The notes under the pieces were generated by a model that worked only from the letters and a program-made list of their open reading frames with translations, did not search any database and had not been told where the DNA came from. Shown in pieces: positions 53,352 to 62,383 of a stretch of DNA of 64,000 bases. Each line of letters begins with the position of its first letter. The first letter of the stretch is position 1. The position numbers and the translations under genes were made by a program. Source of the stretch: Kerstersia sp052103615 (lineage in GTDB: Bacteria; Pseudomonadota; Gammaproteobacteria; Burkholderiales; Burkholderiaceae_B); the NCBI RefSeq assembly GCF_052103615.1, contig NZ_JBQEKA010000006.1, positions 1 through 64,000 of the forward strand, in the 5' to 3' direction.

Positions 53352-54900
53352 TCACGCGCCCGCCTTCTGGCGCTGCCACTGGCGGCTGGCGCTGCTGGCC
53401 AGCAGCGCGCTGCTGGGCGCCTGCGCCAATACCACCGACCACGCGCCGCCCGACGCCGCGCAGATATGGCATATGCCCGCGCCCGACGCCTCATGGCGCG
53501 AACTGGCGATCCAGGGCCCAAGCGCCCAACAGCCAGCCGGCGGCAACGGCCAGGCCAGCCAGGCCAAAGAGACGCCGGACAACCCCTTGGCCAATCTGGT
53601 TGCGCCGGACCCGGCGCAAACCTATGACCTGCCGGACTTGATCGACCTGGCGCAGCGCAATAACCCGGCCACGCGGCTGGCATGGAACCAGGCCCGCCAG
53701 GCAGCCAACACAATAGGCATGGCCGATGCCACCTTCCTGCCCATGATTACCGCCTATGTCGTGGGCGGCTATCAATCGACGCGCCAGCGCCTGCCGGAAA
53801 TTCTCAACCAGACCTACCACCTCGACACCAGCGTGCATGGTGTGGTCCCGCTGGTTGCGCTGGAATGGCTGCTGTTCGATTTCGGCGAGCGCGCCTCCGC
53901 GCGCGATGCGGCGCGCAATCTGGCAACGGGCAGCAACTTCCTGTTCAACAGCGTGCACCAGGCCGTCATCTTCGAAGTCATGACGGCTTACTACCAATAC
54001 GGTACGGCACGCGAACGCCAGGCCATCGCCCAGCAGTCCCTGGAAAACAGCCTGGCCGTGGAACAAGCCGTCCAGGCCAAACGCAAAGCCGGGCTTGCCA
54101 CCTCTGTCGAAGAAGCCCAGGCCCGCCAGCAGGTCGCGCAATCGCGCCTGTCGGTTGTCAGCACCGCTGGCGCCGTCCGCAACGCCAGGCAAGCCATGAT
54201 GAGCGTTCTCAACCTGGAACCGGACACGCCGCTGCAAATCAGCAGCAGCGCCCGCCTGCCGCTGCCTGCGGCACAGGATTTGCCTGATGGCGCGGTCCTG
54301 CGCCGCGCGCTGGCCAACCGGCCGGACATCATGGCCAGTATCGCCTCGCTCAAGGCCGCCGAAAATGCGGTGGACGGCGCGCGCGCGGCCTTTCTGCCCA
54401 AAGTGTTCATGGCGGCCGCCTACGCCAACGGCAGCGGCGACCTGGATGTCGGCAAGCTGCCCTCGCTGAATCAGCAAGGCCCGACCCGGGGTATTCTGCT
54501 GGGCGTCTCCATCCCGCTGTATGACGGCGGCTTACGCAGCTCACGCCTGCGCCAGGCCGAAGATGGCGTGCAAGTCGCCCGGGCGGCGCTGGAGAAACTG
54601 CGCAATACCGCCATGCGCGAAATCGCGCTGGCAGCCACGGCGCTGGACACCGCCTTGCAGTCCCATGAAGCAGCAACTACCCTGGTGGAAACAGCGGGCG
54701 TGACCTACAACGCTACGCTGGAAGCCTATAAGTTCGGGCTGGGCACCGTCACCGCCGCCACGGAAGCCGCCAATGGCTTGCTCGTGGCGCGTAGCGCCCA
54801 AGCCGATGCCCAGGCGGCGGCGCAAATCGCCGCAGCCTCACTGGCCTTCGCGCTGGGGCAACTGAATAACGCGGAAATCCGGCTGACGCCGGCCCATTGA
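53341..54900 (+). CDS. Outer-membrane efflux lipoprotein (MdtP/OprM-like)
   Basis: The 519-residue TolC-family channel has a lipoprotein signal (lipobox LLGAC, cysteine 28) and two OEP repeats of long amphipathic helices (about 100-290 and 310-510). RAAFLPKVFMAAAYANGSG is a typical repeat start. It completes a tripartite pump with the preceding two proteins. Confidence 0.92.
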   Translation: MAVNHAPAFWRCHWRLALLASSALLGACANTTDHAPPDAAQIWHMPAPDASWRELAIQGPSAQQPAGGNGQASQAKETPDNPLANLVAPDPAQTYDLPDLIDLAQRNNPATRLAWNQARQAANTIGMADATFLPMITAYVVGGYQSTRQRLPEILNQTYHLDTSVHGVVPLVALEWLLFDFGERASARDAARNLATGSNFLFNSVHQAVIFEVMTAYYQYGTARERQAIAQQSLENSLAVEQAVQAKRKAGLATSVEEAQARQQVAQSRLSVVSTAGAVRNARQAMMSVLNLEPDTPLQISSSARLPLPAAQDLPDGAVLRRALANRPDIMASIASLKAAENAVDGARAAFLPKVFMAAAYANGSGDLDVGKLPSLNQQGPTRGILLGVSIPLYDGGLRSSRLRQAEDGVQVARAALEKLRNTAMREIALAATALDTALQSHEAATTLVETAGVTYNATLEAYKFGLGTVTAATEAANGLLVARSAQADAQAAAQIAAASLAFALGQLNNAEIRLTPAH

Positions 54901-54912
54901 GGAACCTGCCAC

Positions 54913-55593
54913 ATGAGCGAAATTCGCGATTTTTTCCAATTGGTCAGTCTGGGCCTGGTGCTGCTGCTGCCAATCGCCAACCCGCTGACATCCATGTCGC
55001 TGCTGCTGGCGCTGGGTAAGCGCCTGTCCTACCAGGACCGCATGCGCGAAATCCGGCGCGCGACCATTTATGTCATCGCCATTCTCTGCGTCGCCTATTA
55101 CGCCGGGTCATGGATCATGCATTCCTTCGGCATTTCCGTGCCGGGCATGCGCATCGCCGGCGGCCTCATCATTACCTTCCTGGGCTTCACCATGCTGTTC
55201 CCGTCCAGTTCGGTCACCGACATCCCGGAAGCGGACAAAACCCGCGAAGCCCAGCGCCAGACCACACAGCCCAGCATTGCCTTCGTGCCGCTGGCCATGC
55301 CCGGCACCGCCGGGCCGGGCGCCATCGCCGTCGTCATCAGCCTGGCGGCCCGCATCCATGGCAGCACCGATTACCCGGCCTGGGCAATTCATACTGCGCC
55401 AATCGCCGTGGCGGTCCTGATTGGCCTGTTGTTCTGGCTCTGCCTGCGTTTTTCCAGCAAGCTCTTCACCCTGATCGGCGGCAGTGGCGTCGATGCCATT
55501 TCCCGCATCATGGGCTTCCTGATGGTCTGCATGGGCGTGCAATTCGTCATCGACGGCGTGCTAGCCGTCATTGCTGAACAGACCGTGGCCTGA
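54913..55593 (+). CDS. MarC-family membrane protein
   Basis: The 226-residue protein has six hydrophobic segments of the MarC/UPF0056 family. It begins FFQLVSLGLVLLLPIANPLT and has PLAMPGTAGPGAIAVVISLA in the middle. The biochemical role is unsettled. It follows the outer-membrane channel gene by 12 bp with AGGAA before the ATG, so it is the last gene of the efflux operon. Confidence 0.88.
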   Translation: MSEIRDFFQLVSLGLVLLLPIANPLTSMSLLLALGKRLSYQDRMREIRRATIYVIAILCVAYYAGSWIMHSFGISVPGMRIAGGLIITFLGFTMLFPSSSVTDIPEADKTREAQRQTTQPSIAFVPLAMPGTAGPGAIAVVISLAARIHGSTDYPAWAIHTAPIAVAVLIGLLFWLCLRFSSKLFTLIGGSGVDAISRIMGFLMVCMGVQFVIDGVLAVIAEQTVA

Positions 55594-55617
55594 GCCGCCA
55601 GACGCCCCCGCCTGAAA

Positions 55618-55648
55618 AGGGGCCCGGCCAACCCAGGCCCGGGCCCCT
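55618..55648. terminator. Bidirectional hairpin after the MarC gene
   Basis: AGGGGCCCGG (55618-55627) pairs with CCGGGCCCCT (55639-55648), between convergent genes. There is no T run. Confidence 0.55.
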
Positions 55649-55653
55649 GGCAT

Positions 55654-57354
55654 TCAAATCCCGATCAGCAGCACGATCACCATGCCCCATAAGGTCAGCA
55701 AGGTATTGCTGACGGCATATGGCACGGTATAGCCCAGCATGGGCACATTGCTCTTGGCCACCTCTGCCACCATGGCAACCGACGCGGTACTGGTACGCGC
55801 CCCGCCGCAGCAGCCCAGATTGATGGCCGGATCAAAGCGGAAGATGTACTTGCCGATCAAGGGCGCCAGAATCATGGGCACGCCCGTGGCAAACAGCCCC
55901 CACAGGAACATTTCCACCCCTATCTGCTGCAGGCCGGCGATAAACGTGGGGCCGGCGGAAATGCCCACCACCGCGATGAACACATTCAGGCCCACCGAGT
56001 TCATGAACCAGACCGTCGCGCTGGGCACACTCCCCAGCTTGGGGGTGAAGCTGCGCAGCCAGCCGAAAATCAGGCCGGAAATCAAGGCGCCCCCTGAAGT
56101 TGATAAGGTGATGGGCACGCCACCGACTGGTATCACAATCGCGCCGATCAGGCCGCCCAACACAATACCGGAACCTAGCAGCACCATGTCCGTAACACTG
56201 GTGGGACGGTCGGCATAGCCTACCGCCACGGCCACCGTCTGCACATGCTTCTTGCCGCCGCTGATCGTCACGATATCGCCGCGCTGCAACTGGGTCTGCG
56301 CCTGCACGGGGATATCCACCCCCATGGAACCGCGGCGAATGCGGTGCACGAACACCCCCCGGGCAAAACGCTCCCGGGACAGCTCAATCAAGGTGCGGCC
56401 GTCCACGCTCTTTTGCGTCACGATGACATCGACCCGCTCCATGGGAATATTGAGCAAGTCCTTGTCCGCCACTTCTTCAGCCAGATTGGACCAGGCAATC
56501 AGCGCCTCGTGCGGCCCGGACACCACCAGCACATCCCCGACGGCCAGCAAGGTATCGTCATCAAACTCTATCGTTTTGCCGTCACGCTGCAGGCGTTCCA
56601 GCACCAGGCGCTCCGCCGAGCCGAACTCGCCCTGGGCCTCGCCCACCGTCCGGCCAGCGATGACGCCTGCCTGATGCAAGCGGAAGGCACGCATGGCGAA
56701 CTGATGCCAGGCGGACTCTATCCCTTCCTCCGGCTCGCCTACGGACATTTCCTTTTCATAGCGCTGGCACTCCGCCGCAATATTGATGCCCAGCAGTTTG
56801 GGGCCCAGAAACGCGACAATCCAGCCAGTCCCCACCGTCCCGAACAGATAGGTCACGGCATAGGCGACGGGAATCTGGTCCAGCTCGGCCTGGATCACGG
56901 CGGCGGACTCGCCCATGCGATTCAAGGCGTCGGTCGCCAGCCCGATGGACGCGGAAATCGTCTGCGAACCTGCCAGCAGGCCGGTGGCCAGCCCTGGCCC
57001 ATACCCCGCCAGCACCGAGGCCACATAGACCGACAGCAGGCACAGGCAGGAAATCACGACAGCAAAAATGGCTTGCGGCAAGCCGTCACTGGCCACGCCG
57101 CGCACGAATTGCGGCCCGACGCCAAAGCCGACCGCAAACAGAAACATGATGAAGAAGATGGATTTGATCTGGGGCGAGATATCTATGCCCAGTTGTCCGA
57201 TCACGACACCGGCCAGCAAGGTGCCAGTCACCGCCCCCAGGCTGAAACCGCCCATTTTCCAGGAGCCTATCCAGAAGCCCAGGGCCAGCGCCAGAAAGAT
57301 CGCCAGCTCGGGATAGGACCGTAAGGTCTCTGCAATCCATGTCCATACCATCAT
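55654..57354 (-). CDS. AspT-family aspartate/alanine-type antiporter
   Basis: The 566-residue carrier of the AAE family has five or six membrane segments in each half (FMLFAVGFGVGPQFVRG-type first block) and a central cytosolic region with two TrkA-C-like domains (about 210-370). The second block holds the GCCGGARTSTASVAMVAEV motif. AspT exchanges an amino acid for its decarboxylation product. The adjacent glutamate decarboxylase gene suggests glutamate:GABA exchange here. AAGGA precedes ATG 57354; a start at 57375 is possible. Confidence 0.87.
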   Translation of the reverse strand: MMVWTWIAETLRSYPELAIFLALALGFWIGSWKMGGFSLGAVTGTLLAGVVIGQLGIDISPQIKSIFFIMFLFAVGFGVGPQFVRGVASDGLPQAIFAVVISCLCLLSVYVASVLAGYGPGLATGLLAGSQTISASIGLATDALNRMGESAAVIQAELDQIPVAYAVTYLFGTVGTGWIVAFLGPKLLGINIAAECQRYEKEMSVGEPEEGIESAWHQFAMRAFRLHQAGVIAGRTVGEAQGEFGSAERLVLERLQRDGKTIEFDDDTLLAVGDVLVVSGPHEALIAWSNLAEEVADKDLLNIPMERVDVIVTQKSVDGRTLIELSRERFARGVFVHRIRRGSMGVDIPVQAQTQLQRGDIVTISGGKKHVQTVAVAVGYADRPTSVTDMVLLGSGIVLGGLIGAIVIPVGGVPITLSTSGGALISGLIFGWLRSFTPKLGSVPSATVWFMNSVGLNVFIAVVGISAGPTFIAGLQQIGVEMFLWGLFATGVPMILAPLIGKYIFRFDPAINLGCCGGARTSTASVAMVAEVAKSNVPMLGYTVPYAVSNTLLTLWGMVIVLLIGI

Positions 57355-57442
57355 GTTCAAGCTTCCTTTTGCCATGCAGAAATGGAAAACCCTGGCCCAC
57401 GGGAATGGGCCAGGGAATGCTCACAGATAAACGGACAACGGA

Positions 57443-58843
57443 TTAGTGGTGGAAGCCGCCGGAATCGTCCTGTTCACCCGGCACCGACACCGGATGCGTG
57501 GCGAAGTAGTCCAGGCAGCGGCGGAAATCTTCCAGCAGCAGCGAGGCCAGGTCGCGGCTCACACCGTGACGTACCAGGATGCGCTGCACCACGAGGTCTT
57601 CACGGTTGGCAGGCATGGAATAAGCCGGCACCTGCCAGCCGCGCGAGCGCAGGCGATCCGCCAGATCGTAAAGGTTGTAGCCCAGGTTCTTCTGGCCTTC
57701 CTTCAGCTTCCAGCACAGCGCGGGAATCCCCTTCTTGGGATTGCCGTCGAAAATGATTTCGAACGGGCCCATCTTGCCGATTTCCGCAGCCAGGTACTGC
57801 GCCGTGTCGTAGCACGCGCTCTGCACCTTGGTATAACCTTCACGGCCCAGGCGCAGGAAGTTGTAGTACTGCGCCACGATCTGGCCGCCAGGGCGCGAGA
57901 AGTTCAACGCAAAGGTCGGCATGTTGCCGCCCAGGTAGTTCACGTTGAAGATCAGTTCCTCAGGCAGGTGCGCGGCATCGCGCCACACGACCCAGCCCAC
58001 CCCCAGCGGCGCCAGGCCGAATTTGTGGCCGGACGTATTGATGGAGACCACGCGCGGCAGGCGGAAGTCCCATTCCAGGTCCGGCGCGCAGAACGGCGCC
58101 AGGAAGCCGCCGCTGGCGCCATCAACGTGAATGGGGATATCCAGCCCGGTATCCTTCTGCAGCTTGTCGAGCGCATCGTGCACGGCCTTGACCGGCTCGT
58201 AATCGCAAGTAAAGGTCACGCCCAGCGTGGGCACCACGCCGATGGTATTTTCATCGACACGCTTGAGCACTTCTTCCGGCGTCATGATGAGGCGGCCGTT
58301 TTCCATCGGGATCTCACGCAGCTCCACATCGAAATAGCGCGCGAATTTATGCCAGCAAATCTGCACCGGGCCGCAGATCAGGTTCGGTTTGTCAGCCGAC
58401 TTACCAGCCGCCAGGCGCTTTTTGCGCCACGCCCATTTGAGCGCCAGGCCGCCCAGCATCGCGGCTTCGGACGAACCCGTCGTCGAGCAGCCCATGGTAT
58501 TGGCCGCATCGGGGGAATGCCACAGATCGGCGATCATGTGCACGCAGCGCGCTTCGATCTCAGCCGTCTGCGGGTACTCATCCTTGTCGATCATGTTCTT
58601 GTCGATCGACTCATCCATCAGTTTATGGATTTCCTCATCGACCCAGGTCTGGCAAAACGTCGCCAGGTTCTGGCGCGAGTTGCCGTCCATCATCAACTCG
58701 TCATGCACGACCTGGTAAGCATGCCGGGGAGCGTGTTCCTTGGCGGGAAATTTGTACTTCGGCATGGAAACCGACAGGTCTGTGGCGGCATAAACGTCAT
58801 CCAGCAGCGTTTCACGCACCGTATTTTTTTCATGCAAAGGCAT
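57443..58843 (-). CDS. gadB: Glutamate decarboxylase
   Basis: The PLP enzyme converts glutamate to GABA with use of a proton. The 466-residue protein has the GadA/B pattern: GCSTTGSSEAAMLGGLALKW, HVDGASGGFLAPF, the PLP lysine in SINTSGHKFG (around residue 270), and a C-terminal histidine pair (GGFHH) of the autoinhibitory tail. The length is the same as E. coli GadB. It lies upstream of the antiporter gene on the same strand, forming an acid-resistance module. Confidence 0.95.
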   Translation of the reverse strand: MPLHEKNTVRETLLDDVYAATDLSVSMPKYKFPAKEHAPRHAYQVVHDELMMDGNSRQNLATFCQTWVDEEIHKLMDESIDKNMIDKDEYPQTAEIEARCVHMIADLWHSPDAANTMGCSTTGSSEAAMLGGLALKWAWRKKRLAAGKSADKPNLICGPVQICWHKFARYFDVELREIPMENGRLIMTPEEVLKRVDENTIGVVPTLGVTFTCDYEPVKAVHDALDKLQKDTGLDIPIHVDGASGGFLAPFCAPDLEWDFRLPRVVSINTSGHKFGLAPLGVGWVVWRDAAHLPEELIFNVNYLGGNMPTFALNFSRPGGQIVAQYYNFLRLGREGYTKVQSACYDTAQYLAAEIGKMGPFEIIFDGNPKKGIPALCWKLKEGQKNLGYNLYDLADRLRSRGWQVPAYSMPANREDLVVQRILVRHGVSRDLASLLLEDFRRCLDYFATHPVSVPGEQDDSGGFHH

Positions 58844-58999
58844 AGCAACCTCTCAGCAAAATGGATTAAAGATACCTGCTGCCGAAAATCTCCCAACCCC
58901 TGAGGCCGGGTACAGCGACAACGGCCAGCGGACTACAGCAACCCAGGCGTCGCAGCAGGCGCGCAACGCGCCCCTCCGGCCCTGGATACAACAAGGGAA

Positions 59000-60496
59000 C
59001 TACAGGGAACTCTTGTAAATCTTGCCATCCTTCATAATCAGCCGCAATGACTGCTCAGGCTGCGTCAGGAAATCCAGATTGGCAGCCGGATCCCCATCGA
59101 CCACCAGCAGGTCGGCCATCGCGTCCTGCGCCAGCACACCGACCTGGCCGGGATAGCTGTTACGCGCGCCCGACATGCCCACCAGCTCGCCGTTCTGGCC
59201 GGTTGCGATGCGCAAGGCCTCCAGCGGCGCATAGAAACGCGTCATCTTGGCCAGCATGTGCCCGTGGCGGGGCAAAGTCTCAGGCGAAAAAAGGATATCC
59301 GTGCCCCAGGCCGTCTTCACTTTCAGGTGCTGGGCGAACTCATAGGCGCGCACAGTGCCTTGCGCCACCATCATCTGCTTGGCGTGGCTGCGCGGGTCTG
59401 CGTGCGGGTTGGCATCCTCATCCCCCAGGAAGGGCTGCAAACTCCACCAGACGCCGTTATCGGCCATCAGCTTGGCCGTTTTCTCGTCGGTCAGCTGGCC
59501 ATGTTCAATGGAACGGACGCCTGCCTGTACCGCGCGCTCTATTCCGGCGGCGGTATAAACGTGCACCATGACGTAAGTGCCCCAATCCCGCGCTGCCGCC
59601 ACCCCGGCGCGCAGTTCGGCATCGGTGAATTGCAGGCTCTCCAGCGGGTCGTAAACCGAGGTCACGCCACCGCCTGCCATCATCTTCAATTGCGACGCGC
59701 CCAGCATCAATTGTTCGCGCGCGCGGCGCAGCACGGCGTCCGCCCCGTCGGCCAGCACCGACATGCCGGCACGCTCGCCATGGCTGGGCAGGCCCGCGTT
59801 TTCCGTGACGTCATAGCGCATGCGGAAATCCCCATGGCCGGACGTCTGGGAAATCATGGCGCCCGACGGGAAAATGCGCGGCCCGAACACCACGCCCTCG
59901 TCAATGGCGCGCTTGAGCGCAAAACTGGGGCCGCCAGCATCCCGCACTGTCGTGAAACCGCGCATCAGCGTGTTCTGGGCCTCTCGGGCCGCCACCAGAT
60001 GCAGGAAGGCCACATCGGCCGTCATCGCTTCGAGTTCCGACACGCCGCACAACGTCGAATGCCAGTGCGCGTCGATCAGGCCAGGCATGACCACCCGGCC
60101 CCCACAATCTATGACTTCGACATCGTCACCCAGCGCATCGCCGGCAGGAACGATAGCCTGGATGCGATCCCCGGCGATCCGGACATTCACCCCGTCACGC
60201 AGCGCCGCCGTGGTGCCATCGAATAAACGCAGGTTGGTCAGGACGACCGGGCGCTGGCTTTGGCGGGGCTGATCCGAAAAGGCGCTGTCCGCGCGGAACT
60301 TGAGAAAAGGCGTGGCAGCCGCCGCCTGGCCTTGCGCTGCCAGCCGGTACGTCAGATCCGCAGCCATGCGCCGGTACGCCCAACGCGCCACTGCCCCGAC
60401 ACAACCGCACCGGCAAGACCCGGGATGAGGCGCAAGGCCTGCCCGCTTGCTGAGTACGGAAGGCCTGTGCCCATTCACCGCATGCGACAAATACAT
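59000..60496 (-). CDS. Amidohydrolase (imidazolonepropionase/prolidase-like)
   Basis: The 498-residue metal-dependent hydrolase has metal ligands H-x-H in PGLIDAHWHSTL, the lysine in QLKMMAGGG, histidines in MVHVYTAAG and SIEHGQL, and the aspartate in AWGTDILF. It belongs to the group annotated as Xaa-Pro dipeptidases or organophosphate hydrolases. AGGAG lies eight bases before the ATG at 60496. This gives an unusual N-terminal extension of about 75 residues containing CRCGC; a shorter start at 60367 lacks a ribosome-binding site. Confidence 0.85.
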   Translation of the reverse strand: MYLSHAVNGHRPSVLSKRAGLAPHPGSCRCGCVGAVARWAYRRMAADLTYRLAAQGQAAAATPFLKFRADSAFSDQPRQSQRPVVLTNLRLFDGTTAALRDGVNVRIAGDRIQAIVPAGDALGDDVEVIDCGGRVVMPGLIDAHWHSTLCGVSELEAMTADVAFLHLVAAREAQNTLMRGFTTVRDAGGPSFALKRAIDEGVVFGPRIFPSGAMISQTSGHGDFRMRYDVTENAGLPSHGERAGMSVLADGADAVLRRAREQLMLGASQLKMMAGGGVTSVYDPLESLQFTDAELRAGVAAARDWGTYVMVHVYTAAGIERAVQAGVRSIEHGQLTDEKTAKLMADNGVWWSLQPFLGDEDANPHADPRSHAKQMMVAQGTVRAYEFAQHLKVKTAWGTDILFSPETLPRHGHMLAKMTRFYAPLEALRIATGQNGELVGMSGARNSYPGQVGVLAQDAMADLLVVDGDPAANLDFLTQPEQSLRLIMKDGKIYKSSL

Positions 60497-60788
60497 CCGC
60501 CCTGCTCCTTATCTATTGCCGGCTCTGCCATGCAAACCTCAATGACTGTTAATTCAGGAGGCGCCAGACGCGTTACCATGCCTGCGCCACTGTCAAAATC
60601 GCTGCGCCGACGATGCGCCATCCGCTGTTTGAAACCCCTCATCTGCCGGCTTCACCGCGTAAAACCTGGCTCACAGCGTAAAACCTTCCGTCACCGCTTA
60701 TTGCAAAATCTGACATCTTCTCCAGCTTATCCTTTATTACCTCGAAGTATCTTGACAGATTGTTTCAGCGCCCCAAAGACCACGCTTC

Positions 60789-61658
60789 ATGACGCAGCCC
60801 CCCTGTTCCCGCCCCCTCTCCGCCCCCCAGGCCACGTCCCTGCTGCAGCACTATTCTCTGGAAATGACGGCCCGGGAAGCCCCTGCCCTGGCCGCCATAC
60901 GCTCACTGGCCGTCCCGGGCACGCCGCTCAACATTACCTTTCTGCCTAACGAACAGGATCAGGCCCGTTTGCAGGCCGCAGTGCAGGCGCATGCGCAGGG
61001 CCTCTTGCCCGTGCCGCACCTCGCCGCCAGGCGCATTCCGTCCGAAACCAGCTTGCGCAGCTACCTGGCACAGCTGCGCGAACAGGCGGATATCCAGCGC
61101 GTCTTTGTGATTGCCGGTGATCCTCCCCGCCCCGCCGGCCCGTACCAGGACGCGCTGGCGCTGATACAAACCGGGCTGCTGGCCGAATACGGCATCCGCC
61201 ATGTCAGCATCAGCGGCTACCCGGACGGCCATCCGCAAATCCCCGCCGCGCAGCTCTGGGCTGCCCTGCACGACAAGCATCGGGCATTAACGCGACAGGG
61301 CCATGACTATGAAATCATTACCCAGTTCGGTTTCGACGCCGCCCCTATCCTGGCCTGGCTGGAACGGCTGCGCGCGGAAAGCATTACGGCCCCGGTGCGT
61401 ATCGGCGTCCCGGGGCCGGTCGGGGTGCACAAGCTGCTGCGTTACGCCGCCACCTGCGGTGTCGGCGCCTCTGCTGGTATTCTGCGTAAATATGGCGTTT
61501 CATTGAGCCGCCTGTTCGATACCGCAGGCCCGGGCCTGCTGCTGCAGGCGCTCTCCGACGGTCTGGAGCCAGCCCGCCACGGCATGGTGCGGCTGCACTT
61601 CTTCCCGTTTGGGGATATGGAAAGAACCTTGCGCTGGATTCTGGCGCAAACAGCCTGA
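60789..61658 (+). CDS. Divergent methylenetetrahydrofolate reductase (MetF-like)
   Basis: The 289-residue protein has the MetF barrel pattern: LNITFLPNE, VPHLAARRI, VIAGDPPRPAGPYQDALALI (the G-D-P flavin motif) and ISGYPDGHPQIP. The usual N-terminal EFFPP motif is changed (YSLEMTAREAPAL). This suggests a variant used in C1 catabolism, for example after O-demethylation, and not methionine synthesis. There is no clear ribosome-binding site. Confidence 0.82.
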   Translation: MTQPPCSRPLSAPQATSLLQHYSLEMTAREAPALAAIRSLAVPGTPLNITFLPNEQDQARLQAAVQAHAQGLLPVPHLAARRIPSETSLRSYLAQLREQADIQRVFVIAGDPPRPAGPYQDALALIQTGLLAEYGIRHVSISGYPDGHPQIPAAQLWAALHDKHRALTRQGHDYEIITQFGFDAAPILAWLERLRAESITAPVRIGVPGPVGVHKLLRYAATCGVGASAGILRKYGVSLSRLFDTAGPGLLLQALSDGLEPARHGMVRLHFFPFGDMERTLRWILAQTA

Positions 61659-61792
61659 GGCGGCTGCCTATGGCACTCGCGGCATCCGCCGCACCCGCAG
61701 CGCCCGCAGCCCTGCAACAGCCGCAGAAGACCAACAGCGCACCGCGCATATGCCCGCCAGCCGCCCCGTTCCACCACGAAGGAGACAACAAC

Positions 61793-62248
61793 ATGACACA
61801 AGCCCCCCTTTCCCCCCTGGATCAATTGCTGATCAAAACAGCCTGCCGCGAACTGGTGCTGCACACAGCCGCTCTGGCCGACCAAGGGGATTTCGCCGCC
61901 ATGGCCGATCAGTTTTCTGCCGCCGCCATCCTGCAACGGCCAGGCGGCGAGCCCCTGCAAGGGCGCCAGGCCATTCTGGACTCTTATCTGAGCCGGCCAG
62001 CGGAACGCATCAGCATGCACCTGATTCTTGGCACCCGTTTCACCCAGGTCAGCGCCAGCCAGGCCCAGGCCATCACGCAGGTGCAACTCTGGAATGCGCT
62101 CTCCACCGACAGCCCCGGCCCGTTCGGACGCCCCGCGCGCGGGCGGGAACTGGTGGGTCATTTTCAGGACGAATTCCGTCTGGAAAACGGCACCTGGAAA
62201 ATTCTGCGCCGGGCCGCGGGTTTCGACCTCTTCCTGGATATTCCCTGA
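61793..62248 (+). CDS. NTF2/SnoaL-like protein
   Basis: The 151-residue protein is of the NTF2-like fold. It shows CRELVLHTAALADQGDFAAMADQFS, the FRLENGTWKIL strand at the end, and no obvious catalytic cluster. AAGGAGA precedes the ATG at 61793. It is 134 bp after the MetF-like gene and may work with it. Such proteins are often isomerases, hydrolases or binding subunits of oxygenases. Confidence 0.82.
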   Translation: MTQAPLSPLDQLLIKTACRELVLHTAALADQGDFAAMADQFSAAAILQRPGGEPLQGRQAILDSYLSRPAERISMHLILGTRFTQVSASQAQAITQVQLWNALSTDSPGPFGRPARGRELVGHFQDEFRLENGTWKILRRAAGFDLFLDIP

Positions 62249-62291
62249 CCCACAGGCGGGCGCACACCGCGCCGCGACTGGCGCCCCATGC

Positions 62292-62331
62292 AACAAGCCC
62301 CTGATTCTGCTGACAGAATCAGGGGCTTGTT
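62292..62331. terminator. Strong bidirectional terminator
   Basis: AACAAGCCCCTGATTCTG (62292-62309) and CAGAATCAGGGGCTTGTT (62314-62331) form a perfect 18-bp stem with a CTGA loop between two convergent genes. Confidence 0.88.
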
Positions 62332-62383
62332 TGATTGCCGGCGGTTTCCGCAGTCGTTCAGGAAACCGCCATGCGCGCCGGCA

